A stretch of 64,000 nucleotides of DNA, from contig JAGASD010000004.1 in NCBI GenBank assembly GCA_017621885.1, forward strand, positions 40,165-104,164, given 5' to 3'. The translations under genes and the position numbers were made by a program. Of the stretch, positions 1 to 8,173 are shown in pieces; position 1 is the first letter of the stretch; every line of letters starts with the position of its first letter. The DNA comes from Clostridia bacterium (GTDB lineage: Bacteria; Bacillota; Clostridia; Oscillospirales; Acutalibacteraceae). The notes beneath the pieces were generated by a model. That model was given only the letters and a program-made list of their open reading frames with translations, ran no database searches and was not told the DNA's origin.

Positions 1-327
1 ATCCTTTAATTCAAGTATGGGAATGCCGTCGATTATCGGAAGCTCCGTAAGGTCAATAACGGGTTCATCACCGGTTATTTCGTTTGAAAGCTTAGGTGCG
101 AAGGAAGGCTTTTCTGTTATTATAACATCGGGATTATCCAACGGCAAAGCGGAGGGTGTGCCGGAAGACACATCCTCTGGTTTTGTTTGTATTACATTTT
201 TTAGGGATTTGCTGTCAGATAAAGCTTCCTCGGGAATTGCTGTGCGTTTTGTAAGCTTTTCGGGCACAAGCGAACTCAACGAAGGAATCACCCGTAAATT
301 TATATCACGGGGCTTGTTATATATCAT
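1..327 (-). CDS. Partial gene of unknown function downstream of the MBOAT acyltransferase
   Basis: This minus-strand frame starts at ATG 327 and runs off the window at base 1 without a stop, so only the first 109 residues are visible. A GGAGG ribosome binding site (336-340 on the plus strand) lies 8 bp upstream, and the start is 15 bp after the acyltransferase stop, which argues for one operon. The visible part is rich in Pro, Glu, Asp, Ser and Thr and has no signal peptide or membrane segment. MBOAT genes of this type are often followed by their acyl-transfer partner (DltD, AlgX/AlgJ or DHHW-type proteins), but the visible N-terminus matches none I recognise. A plus-strand frame over the same bases is a shadow. 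Confidence 0.6.
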   Translation of the reverse strand, partial: MIYNKPRDINLRVIPSLSSLVPEKLTKRTAIPEEALSDSKSLKNVIQTKPEDVSSGTPSALPLDNPDVIITEKPSFAPKLSNEITGDEPVIDLTELPIIDGIPILELKD

Positions 328-342
328 TAAGTCAGCCTCCGA

Positions 343-1806
343 CTAAAATTGGAAATATAAGAAGGGGTTGTAGCTGTCACCAACAAGTGACAGTGTTGAA
401 AGAATGAGTAAGGCTACGGGGATGATTGCAGTAACAACCCCGTAAGCGTACGAGTAGGGTGTATGTGCTTTTTTCGGCTTCAGTTTTTCTGAAAGCTTTT
501 TTACAAGCGGGAAAACCGATAAAATTGCAACAATTATAAAGAATACGTTTGCATTGAAAAGCGTTTTCGTTTCAAAATCAACAAGGGGATTTCCGTTGAG
601 TCCGAAAAGACCCTTTAAAACAACGGGGATAAAGCTGAAATTTGAAAAGCGGAAGAGTATCCAGCCAAAGAAAACGACCGTAAGGAGATATGCGTGGCTG
701 AATACAGCAGGGATTTTTTGGAGAATTTTTAAAAGACCCAGTTTTTCTGCGACAAGGAAAACGCAGAAAAACAATCCCCATAAAACAAAGTTCCACGAAG
801 CGCCGTGCCACAGACCCGTAAGCAACCACACAATAAAAATATTGCGATATGTTTTTATAGTACCTTTTCTGTTGCCGCCCAGGGGGATGTAGACGTAATC
901 TCTGAAAAATGAGCTTAGAGAAATATGCCAGCGTCTCCAGAAATCCGTAACTGATTTTGCGGTGTAGGGGTAGTTGAAGTTTTCTTTGAAACGGAAACCA
1001 ACCATAAGACCCATACCGATTGCCATATCAGAATAAGCGGAAAAGTCGAGGTATATCTGAAGCATATAGAACAGAACACCCAGCCACATACCGGCAACGC
1101 TGCGGGAAGAAAGCTCAACAAGTGCAGTTTGTGCCGAAGAGGCTATTAAAGTATCGGATACCAGAAGCGTGTCTGAAAGACTGCCGCAGGTGTTTGCGAT
1201 AAGTGCTTTCTTTGCAAGACCCACCGTGAAACGGGTGATGCCTTCGGTTATCTCACTGATGTTTGTTTGCCGGTTGTGAATTTCTTTTTCAACGTCAGCA
1301 TAACGGACAATGGGACCTGCGATGCATTGATAAAAAAGACTTGAATATAAAAGCAGCCAAAAGAAATTCTTTTGTGCAGGAACCTCTTTTCTGTAAACGT
1401 CAATTACGTAAGAAAGAAGCTGGAACGTATAGAATGATATGCCTATGGGCAAAACAATCTGAGGAATGTTTTCGGGGAAACCGAATATATTCTGTAAATT
1501 TTCACAGAAGAAGCCTGTATATTTGAATACGCCGATGAGCCCTAAATTTATGACACACGTCAGCACTATCAGTGTTTTTCTGCGTGCTTCCTTTCCGTCG
1601 GATTTTTCAATGGCGAGGGCAAGCAACCAATCGCATAGGGTCATAAAAACAAGAAGACCTACGTAAACGGGTTCACCCCAAGTATAAAAAATCAGTGAGA
1701 AAACAAGCAGAACCGTATTTTTGGCTTTTATATTGCGAGCCGCCCAATATATGAGCATGCAAACGGGCAAGAACGCAAATATAAAGAATAAACTGGAAAA
1801 TACCAT
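343..1806 (-). CDS. MBOAT family membrane-bound O-acyltransferase (AlgI/DltB-like)
   Basis: A 487-residue polytopic membrane protein. The central hydrophobic region carries the segment PIGISFYTFQLLSYVIDVYR, typical of AlgI-type MBOAT proteins. Further on, DFWRRWHISLSSFFRDYVYIP precedes WHGASWNFVLWG, whose His is the expected catalytic residue. Known relatives move an acyl (usually acetyl) group across the membrane onto an extracellular polysaccharide, with a partner protein making the final transfer. The length is normal for the family (about 450-500). The downstream partial gene is likely cotranscribed. The acceptor cannot be told from the sequence; a secreted glycan or cell-wall polymer is the likely choice. 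Confidence 0.9.
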   Translation of the reverse strand: MVFSSLFFIFAFLPVCMLIYWAARNIKAKNTVLLVFSLIFYTWGEPVYVGLLVFMTLCDWLLALAIEKSDGKEARRKTLIVLTCVINLGLIGVFKYTGFFCENLQNIFGFPENIPQIVLPIGISFYTFQLLSYVIDVYRKEVPAQKNFFWLLLYSSLFYQCIAGPIVRYADVEKEIHNRQTNISEITEGITRFTVGLAKKALIANTCGSLSDTLLVSDTLIASSAQTALVELSSRSVAGMWLGVLFYMLQIYLDFSAYSDMAIGMGLMVGFRFKENFNYPYTAKSVTDFWRRWHISLSSFFRDYVYIPLGGNRKGTIKTYRNIFIVWLLTGLWHGASWNFVLWGLFFCVFLVAEKLGLLKILQKIPAVFSHAYLLTVVFFGWILFRFSNFSFIPVVLKGLFGLNGNPLVDFETKTLFNANVFFIIVAILSVFPLVKKLSEKLKPKKAHTPYSYAYGVVTAIIPVALLILSTLSLVGDSYNPFLYFQF

Positions 1807-1876
1807 TCTTTACCTCTCCGGATGAATTGATTGTAAAATAATACTTATAATAATGTTGAAAATTAACCAATTTTAT

Positions 1877-1904
1877 ATTATACAAACTATATATAAAAAA
1901 GCAA
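1877..1904 (-). promoter_or_regulatory. Putative sigma-A promoter of the MBOAT operon
   Basis: On the minus strand TTGCTT (1899-1904) is followed after 16 bp by TATAAT (1877-1882). It lies about 70 bp upstream of the acyltransferase start in a very AT-rich stretch, so the -10 is convincing and the -35 less so. Confidence 0.45.
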
Positions 1905-1980
1905 GTCCTTTTATATAAAATTAATAAAAAGTTTTTTCGTATTCAGCAATAATTTGTGTGTCGCAAGATACGGATTTTAC

Positions 1981-2009
1981 TTGACTTAGTGACGAATATG
2001 TAATAGAAT
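1981..2009 (+). promoter_or_regulatory. Putative sigma-A promoter of the NifU-like/GGGtGRT operon
   Basis: TTGACT (1981-1986) and TAGAAT (2004-2009) are separated by exactly 17 bp. The start codon of the first gene is 43 bp downstream of the -10, and an AAAGGAG ribosome binding site (2036-2042) lies between. Confidence 0.7.
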
Positions 2010-2052
2010 AAGCATTGGTAAAAAATTAACATCCGAAAGGAGTCAAAATTCA

Positions 2053-2745
2053 ATGAAATATTCACATGAAGTTGAAACAATGTGCCCCATCGCACAGGGT
2101 GCTGCTCACGGTGCTGCTCCTATCCCCGAAGAAGCAAAGTGGGTAAAAGCTAAAGAAATCAAAGATATTTCCGGCTTCACTCACGGTATCGGTTGGTGCG
2201 CTCCTCAGCAGGGTACTTGCAAGCTCACTCTTAACGTTAAAGAGGGTGTTATTCAGGAAGCTCTTGTTGAAACAATCGGTTGCTCCGGTATGACTCATTC
2301 AGCAGCTATGGCTTCTGAAATTCTTCCCGGCAGAACAATTCTTGAAGCACTTAACACAGACCTTGTTTGTGATGCTATCAACACAGCTATGAGAGAGCTC
2401 TTCCTTCAGATTGTTTACGGTCGTACTCAGTCCGCTTTCTCAGAAGACGGTCTTGTTGTAGGTGCAGGTCTTGAAGACCTCGGTAAAGGCCTCCGTTCAC
2501 AGGTTGGTACAATGTACGGTACTCTTGCAAAGGGTCCCCGTTACCTTGAAATGACTGACGGTTACGTTACAGGTCTTGCTCTTAACGAAGATGATGAAAT
2601 TATCGGTTATCAGTTCGTAAACTTCGGCAAAATGATGGACTTTATCAAAGCCGGTGACGATGCAAACACAGCATTTGAGAAATCAAAAGGCCAGTACGGC
2701 CGTGTGGCTGATGCAGTTAAGATCGTTGACCCCAGAAAGGAATAA
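2053..2745 (+). CDS. Iron-sulfur cluster assembly scaffold-like protein (NifU N-terminal type)
   Basis: A 230-residue soluble protein. The region from about residue 45 to 130 resembles the NifU/IscU scaffold fold, with Cys at GWCAPQQGTC (about residues 48-55) and at ETIGCSGMTHSA (about residue 77), where scaffolds place cluster ligands. It is longer than IscU (about 130 residues), and its last 90 residues have no motif I know. The stop is 12 bp before the GGGtGRT gene, which has its own GGAGG site, so the two form an operon behind a clear promoter. The pair is recurrent in anaerobic Firmicutes. Whether this protein assembles a cluster for its neighbour or has another role is not known to me. 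Confidence 0.75.
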   Translation: MKYSHEVETMCPIAQGAAHGAAPIPEEAKWVKAKEIKDISGFTHGIGWCAPQQGTCKLTLNVKEGVIQEALVETIGCSGMTHSAAMASEILPGRTILEALNTDLVCDAINTAMRELFLQIVYGRTQSAFSEDGLVVGAGLEDLGKGLRSQVGTMYGTLAKGPRYLEMTDGYVTGLALNEDDEIIGYQFVNFGKMMDFIKAGDDANTAFEKSKGQYGRVADAVKIVDPRKE

Positions 2746-2757
2746 GGAGGTATAACA

Positions 2758-3756
2758 ATGGCTTTATTTGAATCATACAACAGAAGAGAAAAACAGATTC
2801 TCGAAGTTATCAATAAATACGGTATCAACACAATCGAAGAATGTGCTGAAATCTGCAAAGCTAAAGGCTTTGATCCTTACAAAATCACAGAAGGCATTCA
2901 GCCTATCTGCTTTGAAAACGCAAAGTGGGCTTACACAGTAGGTTGCGCTATTGCTATCAAAAAAGGTTGCACAAGAGCTGCTGACGCTGCTGCTGCAATC
3001 GGTGAAGGTCTTCAGGCTTTCTGCATCCCCGGTTCAGTTGCTGACCAGAGAAAGGTTGGTCTCGGCCACGGTAACCTTGGTAAAATGCTTCTCGAAGAAG
3101 AAACAGAATGCTTCGCATTCCTTGCAGGCCACGAATCCTTTGCTGCTGCTGAAGGTGCTATCGGTATCGCTGAAAAGGCAAACAAGGTAAGAAAGAACCC
3201 TCTCAGAGTTATTCTTAACGGTCTTGGTAAAGATGCTGCTCAGATTATCGCAAGAATCAACGGCTTCACTTATGTTGAAACAGAAATGGATTACTACACA
3301 GGCGAAGTTAAAGAAGTATTCCGTAAAGCATATTCAGACGGTCTTCGTTCAAAGGTTAACTGCTACGGTGCTAACGACGTAACAGAAGGCGTTGCTATCA
3401 TGTGGAAAGAGGGCGTTGACGTTTCTATCACAGGTAACTCAACTAACCCCACTCGTTTCCAGCATCCCGTTGCAGGCACATACAAAAAAGAATGTGTTGA
3501 AAAGGGCAAAAAATATTTCTCAGTTGCTTCAGGCGGCGGTACAGGCCGTACTCTTCACCCCGACAATATGGCAGCAGGCCCCGCTTCTTACGGTATGACA
3601 GATACTATGGGCCGTATGCACTCTGACGCTCAGTTTGCAGGTTCTTCATCCGTTCCCGCTCACGTTGAGATGATGGGCTTAATCGGTATGGGTAACAATC
3701 CTATGGTTGGTGCTACAGTTGCTTGCGCAGTTGCAGTTGAAGAAGCCAGCAAATAA
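2758..3756 (+). CDS. GGGtGRT family protein
   Basis: A 332-residue soluble protein of the family named after its glycine-rich signature, here ASGGGTGRTLHPDNMA at about residues 258-273. The C-terminal third is rich in Gly and Met. Several Cys (about residues 28, 32, 51, 63, 73 and 86) lie in the first third, which suits a metal or Fe-S protein but is not proof. The molecular function is unknown. It always appears to me beside a NifU-like scaffold gene, as here, where the spacing is 12 bp. The start is fixed by GGAGG at 2746-2750. Length is normal for the family. Confidence 0.85.
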   Translation: MALFESYNRREKQILEVINKYGINTIEECAEICKAKGFDPYKITEGIQPICFENAKWAYTVGCAIAIKKGCTRAADAAAAIGEGLQAFCIPGSVADQRKVGLGHGNLGKMLLEEETECFAFLAGHESFAAAEGAIGIAEKANKVRKNPLRVILNGLGKDAAQIIARINGFTYVETEMDYYTGEVKEVFRKAYSDGLRSKVNCYGANDVTEGVAIMWKEGVDVSITGNSTNPTRFQHPVAGTYKKECVEKGKKYFSVASGGGTGRTLHPDNMAAGPASYGMTDTMGRMHSDAQFAGSSSVPAHVEMMGLIGMGNNPMVGATVACAVAVEEASK

Positions 3757-3788
3757 TTAAATTGCTACGAAAACTCAATAAATAAATC

Positions 3789-3828
3789 AGACACATCACT
3801 TTGGAGAACATTGTGATGTGTCTTTTTG
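3789..3828 (+). terminator. Rho-independent terminator of the GGGtGRT operon
   Basis: An 11-bp stem, AGACACATCAC (3789-3799) with GTGATGTGTCT (3813-3823), is followed by TTTTT. It begins 33 bp after the GGGtGRT stop. Confidence 0.85.
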
Positions 3829-4052
3829 CGTTTGGGCATTAAAATGAAATTTTACTGTGTATTAGAATATTGTGTAAATTTAAAAACCAAACCAACTGAA
3901 TATAAAAGTAGGGGGCAGTTCTGCTTTCGTAGGCATACACGATGTGATAAAACGAAAATGTTAATAATTGGTTCACAAATCTGCAGTGTCGATGCATTAT
4001 TTGTGTTGTGTATTTGATTTGTAAGGAGGGATCTTACATATCCACCAACCCG

Positions 4053-4080
4053 TAGGGTATGCATCCCTAAGAACGAAAAA
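4053..4080. repeat. REP-like palindromic unit, short copy
   Basis: The sequence reads gtagggtatgcatccctaag then aacgaaaaa. Its core, AGGGtATGCATCCCT, is a near-palindrome. The same layout (GTAGGG, a palindrome, CCC, then AACGA) recurs at 4516-4555 and three times at the window end (63878-64000). Confidence 0.6.
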
Positions 4081-4093
4081 GTTGTTGTTTTTT

Positions 4094-4488
4094 CTACCTC
4101 TCTGGCCTAAGAGAGGGGGACCGCCGTATAATAATTTCCCTTTTACAATATGTATCAAGCGTGCCAAAAAATGTATTAAAAAATACAGTATGACGGAGCG
4201 GTGGAGAGTTCCCGACGCGTAAGCGTCGTTAAAGCGTAGCTTCAATTGTAATAAGTTCACTGTATCGATAAAACAAGTAAGAATAATAAATCCATCACTG
4301 AAAAATCAAAACTCGATAACAGAAACTTTATGTCAATGGAAGCGATGCTTCCACGATGCTGACGCATCGGGAACTCTCCACCATCCGACAAACTTGGATT
4401 TTGAAAGAACGTAATCACGCGTTTAAAACTTAAATCAAACATCCGCTTGACAAAATGATGGTCCCCCTCTCTTAAACCAGAGAGGTAG
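4094..4488. mobile_element. MITE-like nested-palindrome element, copy 1 (395 bp)
   Basis: The ends are 29-bp imperfect inverted repeats: 4094-4122 (CTACCTCTCTGGCCTAAGAG...) and 4460-4488 (...TTAAACCAGAGAGGTAG). Each end is itself a small hairpin (CCTCTC/GAGAGG). Inside lies a second inverted pair, GGTGGAGAGTTCCCGA (4200-4215) and TCGGGAACTCTCCACC (4367-4382), a perfect 16-bp match. Further short hairpins (gacgcgtaagcgtc, ggaagcgatgcttcc) occur within. It encodes no protein. A second copy of nearly the same length and layout is at 43027-43425. The middle differs between copies while the palindromes are kept. Behaviour as a transposase-dependent element is inference. Confidence 0.75.
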
Positions 4489-4515
4489 AACAAACCGCAA
4501 CTATATCTACCGACT

Positions 4516-4555
4516 TGTAGGGGATGCATCTATGCATCCCGAAGAACGAAAAAGC
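4516..4555. repeat. REP-like palindromic unit, long copy
   Basis: The unit contains gtaggggatgcatctatgca followed by tcccgaagaacgaaaaagcg. The core GGGATGCAT-ct-ATGCATCCC is a perfect 9-bp palindromic pair. Related units are at 4053 and at the window end. Confidence 0.65.
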
Positions 4556-4782
4556 GTATGTTAGCGAAGCCTATCCTCCTTGCCGCTTGCGGGAGGGAGG
4601 GGGACCATTCTCCGATGAAACTGTTGTTATAGTGTATTTACCACGGGTGGAAAAATAATTGTAAAAGTAATGTTTGGGCGGAATGGTGGAAGGTACCATT
4701 TTCGAAAACAAAAAATAAATGGGAAATAATAAGGAATTATTTTAGCACAGCGTTATAATTATAAATACAGCAGAAAAGATTA

Positions 4783-4823
4783 AAGCACCCCGAAGCTCAT
4801 ATATTGAACTTCGGGGTGCTTTG
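4783..4823 (-). terminator. Terminator of the beta-helix protein gene
   Basis: A 14-bp perfect stem, AAAGCACCCCGAAG (4783-4796) with CTTCGGGGTGCTTT (4810-4823). On the minus strand it lies just after the stop of the beta-helix gene and is followed by a short T-rich stretch. Confidence 0.8.
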
Positions 4824-4828
4824 CGTCA

Positions 4829-6487
4829 TTATTTAACTGTTATATTCGCATAACTATCATACTCAAACTGATTTGTATTGAGTGATGTTATTTTTGAACC
4901 GCTTGCATATACGTTTTCAAATTCAACCTGAATTGAGTTGGGTTTGCCGTTGGAAGCGATTTTGTTCGCAAGGGGAGCAGTATAATGAATATTTTTATAT
5001 TTAACGTTTGATATGCTGAAATTTTCAACGGTATCGCCGTAAATCAGGCAAGCTATTGCTCTGCCGGATGCTCTGTAAACATCAATGTTTTCAAATGTTA
5101 CATTATCAATGCTACCGCCGGGATTTTCAACAATGATTGCAAGGGCGGGGATTCTGTCTGCGTTCCAGGTTGCATCGTGGAAAATAACGCTTGAATCCTT
5201 GAAGGTAATATCTTTAATATCCTTATAAACCTCACCGCAAATGCCGAAGCAACGGGCTTTTCCGTTCCAGGCGGTGCAGTTTGTGAACGTGACGTTCTTG
5301 CTTATTGCTTCTTCTCTGCCGCCGGCAGCCTTAACGTCGAACAAATCGTCACCGCTTCGGCAGAAGGAATTATCTATTGTAACGTTTCTTGAATTGCAAA
5401 TAGCGAAAGCGTCGGAATTCTGGCGGTAACCGAAAATGTCAACGTTTTTAATTGTAAGGTTTTCGCAATCGTAGGTTATGAAGGACCATTCGGGAGAATT
5501 TATAATTTTGATACCGTTAACCTCTATGTTGTTAGCGTATGCAAATATAATGCCTCGACGTTCGCGTCTGTCAAGATGGGAAAGGTCAATGGCGCCGTTT
5601 CCGACGAACTTCAGATTATTACAGCAGTTGAAATTCAGATAGGGAGTACGTGTCAGCCCCATAGGAAGCTGACCGGCATTCATTTCAGCCCGATCTGTTT
5701 TTGTTGCATCGTTCATATCGTCGGTTTCGTTGTTTATGTCGTATTTGTGCTGAGCGAGAAGATATGCACCGCGTTTCAGATAAATTACTGTATTGCTGTA
5801 GCCGAAAAGATTATAACAGGGGGCGGTATGCACACCTTTTTCCATAACAATAACGTTGTTTTCGCCGTATTGAGCCTTGTATTGCTCAATTTCTTTTTCT
5901 TCATCAACCAATTCACGTACGAATAGAGTGAAGCCGTGCTCCTGATCGTCACCGTTAAAAACAAAGGTATACGTGCCAAGCTCGGTAATTCGCTCGTTTA
6001 AAACTGTATTTAAGAACATGGGATTAATATTGGCACTTCTCGGGAACACGGTCACACTGTTCATTATGAATCCGTGGGTGTTCAGCTGGAAATCAAGGTT
6101 GATATCTCTGATTGTGTCAACATAAATTTCACAGAACGAGTGTAGTGCACCCTTTTGCGTTGTTCCTACAAAAACAGTTGCGGCGTATACAGGGATTCTT
6201 TTTTCTTCAACGTGCACGGTGAAATAAGGGGATTTGATTATTCCGTTTATATCTTGGTAACCCTGGGCGTTAACGTATAATTCGTCACCGTCATCATCAG
6301 CACGCTGCGTGAAAGAAGCGACGGTAAGCCCTGCGGACGAAAGCGGCTTGATCGCTTCTTCGGGATATTCCAGATACTCAAAAATTTCATTTGTCTGAGT
6401 GGGCGGAACTTCATTCGGTCTGTCAAAAATGTTGAAAGCAGAAAGAAAAGCTAAAAATAAAGCTAAAATTGCTTCGAGAACTTGCAT
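4829..6487 (-). CDS. Secreted right-handed beta-helix protein, GH28-like fold
   Basis: A 552-residue protein with an N-terminal hydrophobic stretch (about residues 3-19) that looks like a signal peptide or anchor. The first 200 residues are beta-rich; from about residue 270 the chain is a parallel beta-helix of the pectin-lyase/GH28/GH49 kind with repeated patterns such as NNIEVNGIKIINSPEWSF. NSDAF (about 355) and SGDD (about 378) sit where GH28 polygalacturonases keep NTD and DD, but the GHG and RIK motifs are not evident, so substrate and activity are uncertain. I chose ATG 6487 because AGGAG (6496-6500) lies 8 bp before it; a longer frame to 6526 has no such site. It has its own terminator and stands alone. 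Confidence 0.7.
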   Translation of the reverse strand: MQVLEAILALFLAFLSAFNIFDRPNEVPPTQTNEIFEYLEYPEEAIKPLSSAGLTVASFTQRADDDGDELYVNAQGYQDINGIIKSPYFTVHVEEKRIPVYAATVFVGTTQKGALHSFCEIYVDTIRDINLDFQLNTHGFIMNSVTVFPRSANINPMFLNTVLNERITELGTYTFVFNGDDQEHGFTLFVRELVDEEKEIEQYKAQYGENNVIVMEKGVHTAPCYNLFGYSNTVIYLKRGAYLLAQHKYDINNETDDMNDATKTDRAEMNAGQLPMGLTRTPYLNFNCCNNLKFVGNGAIDLSHLDRRERRGIIFAYANNIEVNGIKIINSPEWSFITYDCENLTIKNVDIFGYRQNSDAFAICNSRNVTIDNSFCRSGDDLFDVKAAGGREEAISKNVTFTNCTAWNGKARCFGICGEVYKDIKDITFKDSSVIFHDATWNADRIPALAIIVENPGGSIDNVTFENIDVYRASGRAIACLIYGDTVENFSISNVKYKNIHYTAPLANKIASNGKPNSIQVEFENVYASGSKITSLNTNQFEYDSYANITVK

Positions 6488-6588
6488 CAAATCAACTCCT
6501 GTGATAAGTTGTGTGAATTTTAACATAAAGTAACAGAAACATCAATAAAAAAAGCAATCTTTTTGTGAGGCTCTTTGCTGTGTCGCTA

Positions 6589-6618
6589 TTGACAAAAAGA
6601 ATGGTGTTTGTGTATAAT
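6589..6618 (+). promoter_or_regulatory. Sigma-A promoter of pduL
   Basis: Perfect TTGACA (6589-6594) and TATAAT (6613-6618) with an 18-bp spacer; the start codon is 47 bp downstream of the -10. Confidence 0.85.
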
Positions 6619-6665
6619 TTATAAGGATAAAATACAATTTGTTTTATTGAAAGAAGGATTTTATT

Positions 6666-7241
6666 ATGTCAAAAGTACTTATTGAAACATCTGCTCGTCA
6701 CGTTCACGTTTCAAGAGAGGATCTTGATATTCTCTTTGGTGAAGGCTATGAGCTTACACCTAAAAAATACCTTTCACAGCCCGGACAGTTTGCTTGTGAA
6801 GAGCGTGTAGCTGTTGTTGGTGAAAAGGGTCAGTTCCCTGCAGTTTCAATTCTCGGACCCACAAGACCTGTTTCACAGGTTGAAATCTCTGCTTCTGATG
6901 CTCGTTCAATCGGTGTTAAGGCTCCCGTAAGAGAAAGCGGCGACGTTGCATGCAGCGGTTCTTGCAAGCTTGTCGGACCTAAAGGTGAGGTTGAACTCAG
7001 TGAAGGTGTTATTGTTGCTAAAAGACATATCCATCTTACTCCTGATGCTGCTGCAGAAATCGGTGTTGAGGATAAAGAGGTTGTTGGCGTTAAAATCGAA
7101 AGTGACGGCCGTTCACTCATTTTTGGTGACGTTGTTTGCCGTGTTCATCCCAATTTTGCGCCTGCAATGCATATCGATACAGACGAAAGCAATGCAGCCT
7201 TTGCTGTTCCCGGTATGATGGGTGAGGTTGTTAAATTCTGA
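6666..7241 (+). CDS. pduL: Phosphate propanoyltransferase (PduL-type phosphotransacylase)
   Basis: A 191-residue PduL family protein. These enzymes exchange CoA and phosphate on short acyl groups (acyl-CoA plus phosphate to acyl-phosphate) using two zinc ions held by His residues. Two related halves are visible: SARHVHVSREDL near residues 9-20 and VAKRHIHLTPD near 117-127, followed by HIDTDESNAA near 168-177. No N-terminal shell-targeting peptide precedes SARHVHV, and no microcompartment gene is nearby, so a free cytosolic role in acetate or propionate energy metabolism is the likely one. It has its own promoter, an AAGGA site (6654-6658) and a terminator, so it is a single-gene unit. Length is normal for the family. 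Confidence 0.9.
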   Translation: MSKVLIETSARHVHVSREDLDILFGEGYELTPKKYLSQPGQFACEERVAVVGEKGQFPAVSILGPTRPVSQVEISASDARSIGVKAPVRESGDVACSGSCKLVGPKGEVELSEGVIVAKRHIHLTPDAAAEIGVEDKEVVGVKIESDGRSLIFGDVVCRVHPNFAPAMHIDTDESNAAFAVPGMMGEVVKF

Positions 7242-7257
7242 TTTCGTTGAAAATAAC

Positions 7258-7293
7258 AAAAACTGTTGCAGTTTAAGTGCTGCAACAGTTTTA
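7258..7293. terminator. Bidirectional terminator between pduL and the XRE regulator gene
   Basis: AAAACTGTTGCAG (7258-7270) pairs perfectly with CTGCAACAGTTTT (7280-7292). Both strands give a T-run after the stem, and it lies between convergent genes. Confidence 0.85.
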
Positions 7294-7295
7294 TT

Positions 7296-7673
7296 TTATT
7301 GCTTGTTTTCTTCGTTCCTTTGGATAATCTTTTTGATTAACTCATCATCGGGGGCTGCTGTGCGGTAATACAGTATGAGCTGAACTTCGTCCCAGGATAA
7401 ATCGGACATTTTCAGTGTTTCCGGTTTTACTTCGTCGTCTTCTGATAAAATATCTTCGTCGGAGTGTAAAGCGAGTCGGGGGATATAACCGTAAAATTCG
7501 TCAACCGTCACCTTGTAGCATTGTGCGAGCTTTGTGACGGTATCAATATCGGGTTGCCGTCTTCCGCTTTCATAATCGCAATAAGTGTCAACGCTTATAC
7601 CGAGGTAATCCGCAAGAGTGCTTTCTTTCAGTTTGTTGTATTCGCGGAATTGTTTTATTCTGTTGCAAAGCAT
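7296..7673 (-). CDS. XRE family transcriptional regulator
   Basis: A 125-residue protein with an N-terminal Cro/C1-type helix-turn-helix (about residues 5-62; LADYLGISVDTYCDYESGRR spans the turn and recognition helix). The C-terminal half is acidic and has no sensor domain I recognise. The ribosome binding site is weak (GGTGGTGAT). Upstream, TTCGACA at 7708-7714 matches the Spo0A box, so the gene may be tied to the sporulation or transition-state network. A second XRE gene lies 170 bp upstream on the same strand behind its own terminator, so the two are probably separate units. The regulated targets cannot be seen. Confidence 0.85.
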   Translation of the reverse strand: MLCNRIKQFREYNKLKESTLADYLGISVDTYCDYESGRRQPDIDTVTKLAQCYKVTVDEFYGYIPRLALHSDEDILSEDDEVKPETLKMSDLSWDEVQLILYYRTAAPDDELIKKIIQRNEENKQ

Positions 7674-7707
7674 ATTATCACCACCATATTATGATTTTAC
7701 CATACCT

Positions 7708-7714
7708 TTCGACA
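7708..7714. promoter_or_regulatory. Spo0A-box-like site upstream of the XRE gene at 7296
   Basis: TTCGACA matches the 0A box (TGNCGAA read on the other strand) exactly and lies 35 bp upstream of the start codon. A 7-bp match can occur by chance, but two more such sites stand before the neighbouring XRE gene. Confidence 0.4.
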
Positions 7715-7812
7715 AAAATCAACATTGCATATCAAAGTGCGGTTCTGCGTGGCTGATAATATATTATTTGGTTGTTGGTTTAAAACATAACAAGAAACTA
7801 ATGTAAAAAAAT

Positions 7813-7836
7813 AAAGCACCTTAACGGTGCTTTAAA
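7813..7836 (-). terminator. Terminator of the XRE gene at 7846
   Basis: AAAGCACC (7813-7820) pairs with GGTGCTTT around a short loop (TTAAC). On the minus strand the stem is followed by ATTTTTTTAC. Confidence 0.75.
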
Positions 7837-7845
7837 AGGAAAAAA

Positions 7846-8097
7846 TCAATTTTCATCTATGCCGAGAAGCCAGTTAACGGACACGCCGAGCACTTCGGAT
7901 AAAGCGACGAGCTCTGTGTCACAAACAGAACGAACCTGACCTTCTAATTTAGAAAGTCCCGAAGCGTTAAGATCCACACCGCGGATTTGAAGCTGTGTAA
8001 GAAGATCTTTTTGTTTCATACCTATAGCTTTTCTTCTTTCTTCAACTTTGGTTCCGCAGATGTTTTTGGTGCCGATGGGCTGTTTCCTGATTCTCAT
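7846..8097 (-). CDS. Small XRE family regulator
   Basis: An 83-residue protein that is almost entirely a helix-turn-helix domain (about residues 15-78: VEERRKAIGMKQKDLLTQLQ, then GVDLNASGLSKLEGQVRSV, then VSVNWLLGIDEN). A basic N-terminal arm precedes it. The start at 8097 is supported by AAGGGGG about 9 bp upstream. The promoter region, shared with the divergent pncB gene, carries two Spo0A-box-like sites in inverted orientation (8178-8205), which could serve autoregulation, Spo0A control of either gene, or both. Its own terminator is at 7813. Confidence 0.8.
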   Translation of the reverse strand: MRIRKQPIGTKNICGTKVEERRKAIGMKQKDLLTQLQIRGVDLNASGLSKLEGQVRSVCDTELVALSEVLGVSVNWLLGIDEN

Positions 8098-8173
8098 CCG
8101 TTAGTCCCCCTTGTTCGTTGAATATATTATTATGATATCACAAGGAAAATCAACTTGCAAGGGGTTAATTATC

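Larger units (their letters stand above)
3830..4780. other. Gene-free region filled with dispersed palindromic repeats
   Basis: No convincing gene occurs in these 950 bases; the open frames have no ribosome binding site and run through inverted repeats. The region holds one full nested-palindrome element (4094-4488), a REP-like unit on each side of it (about 4053-4080 and 4516-4555) and a degenerate piece at about 4577-4700 with fragments such as gagggggaccattctcc and ggcggaatggtgga that resemble pieces of the full element. Confidence 0.7.

Noticed and set aside
17-346. A 109-codon plus-strand frame at the window start
   Set aside because: It is opposite a minus-strand frame with a good ribosome binding site and operon context; it has no such site itself.
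3826-4529. Small open frames in the repeat region after the GGGtGRT operon
   Set aside because: They lie across the palindromic element and REP-like units, with no ribosome binding sites and no protein-like composition.
6666-7241. PduL as a sign of a bacterial microcompartment
   Set aside because: No shell protein, aldehyde dehydrogenase or other compartment gene is nearby, and the N-terminus has no targeting extension.
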